DNA of 64,000 nt, taken from contig NZ_ALWO02000045.1 of NCBI RefSeq assembly GCF_000295935.2, positions 170,375-234,374 of the forward strand. Reading direction: 5' to 3'. Within the stretch, counting starts at the first letter, position 1; the number at the start of each line of letters is the position of its first letter. The DNA comes from Indibacter alkaliphilus LW1 (GTDB lineage Bacteria > Bacteroidota > Bacteroidia > Cytophagales > Cyclobacteriaceae). The notes under the pieces were generated by a model. That model saw only the letters and a list, made by a program, of their open reading frames with translations. It did no database searches and was not told the DNA's origin. This document shows, piece after piece, positions 63,735-64,000 of the stretch. The translations under genes and the position numbers were made by a program.

Positions 63735-64000
63735 TTATTAGTGATGAGTTAATAGTTAACAGTGATGAGTTAACAGTGAATAGTTAGGGTCAACCGTAAA
63801 CTTACACCAAACCCCCACTATACACTACTCACTATTCACTATACACTAAAATCAGTGAACAGTTAGGGCCAACCCCAAACTTACACCAACCCCCCACTAT
63901 TCACTATTCACTATACACTATACACTATACACTACTCACTATTCACTATTCACTATACACTACTCACTATCCACTAAAATCAGTTAACAGTGAACAGTTA
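63735..64000. repeat. Heptad array, continuing past the window edge
   Basis: Two further units of the AGTKAAY / core / ATNCACT array and the start of a third. The array runs off the end of the window. Confidence 0.85.

Overview
The window looks like a chromosomal segment of a Bacteroidota bacterium, most likely from the Cytophagales (Cyclobacteriaceae-type gene content). Reasons: a subtilisin-like protease ending in a type IX secretion sorting domain (FPNP...), -7 promoter elements of the TAnnTTTG kind, an arginine operon with the Bacteroidota-type acylornithine carbamoyltransferase and a GNAT in place of classical ArgA, a TamB/TamA-like pair, and moderate-to-low GC. No rRNA, tRNA or CRISPR array was seen.

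0-12 kb: end of an S8 protease, rpe, two secreted or envelope proteins, gyrA with a TPR protein, then a PIG-L deacetylase, an untracked 33-aa membrane peptide and a sodium:solute symporter, overlapping end to end. 12-18.5 kb: an M28 peptidase divergent from a DinB protein, a phosphorylase-like protein of unknown role, and a YceI / porin-like / YceI-like cluster behind an FNR-type site. 18.5-26.9 kb: an eight-gene minus-strand arginine operon (GNAT, argG, argC, argD, argF', argB, argE-like, argH) behind a structured leader. 27-45.5 kb: ordinary metabolism, transport and regulation (PLP epimerase-like protein, XRE-Fic, DsbA-like, SMP-30, AbgT transporter, Crp/Fnr regulator, SDR, universal stress protein, Na/Pi cotransporter, HMG-CoA lyase, YfiT-like, Ppx/GppA, pirin, CCA-adding enzyme). 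It also holds a decayed endonuclease/exonuclease/phosphatase gene and two further small membrane proteins.

45.6-64 kb: a repeat-dominated accessory region. Core genes tamB, tamA-like, csbD and a lipoprotein sit inside it. Outside them are isolated accessory genes (two DUF4143-type ATPases, a lipoprotein, an MntA/HepT pair with an in-frame stop in hepT) separated by near-identical composite repeats. Mirror-image repeat blocks at about 46 kb and 60 kb enclose 13.6 kb. Many of the repeats resolve into degenerate heptanucleotide tandem repeats.

Most notable observations: (1) two promoters with the same FNR/CRP-class box at the same distance from a -7-like element, 20 kb apart, with a Crp/Fnr regulator carrying an FNR-like recognition helix next to one of them; (2) the heptad-based repeat system and the cassette-like arrangement of genes between its copies; (3) the conserved-looking small membrane peptide coupled to the symporter; (4) an argF' product with Val at the position reported to decide acetyl versus succinyl substrate.
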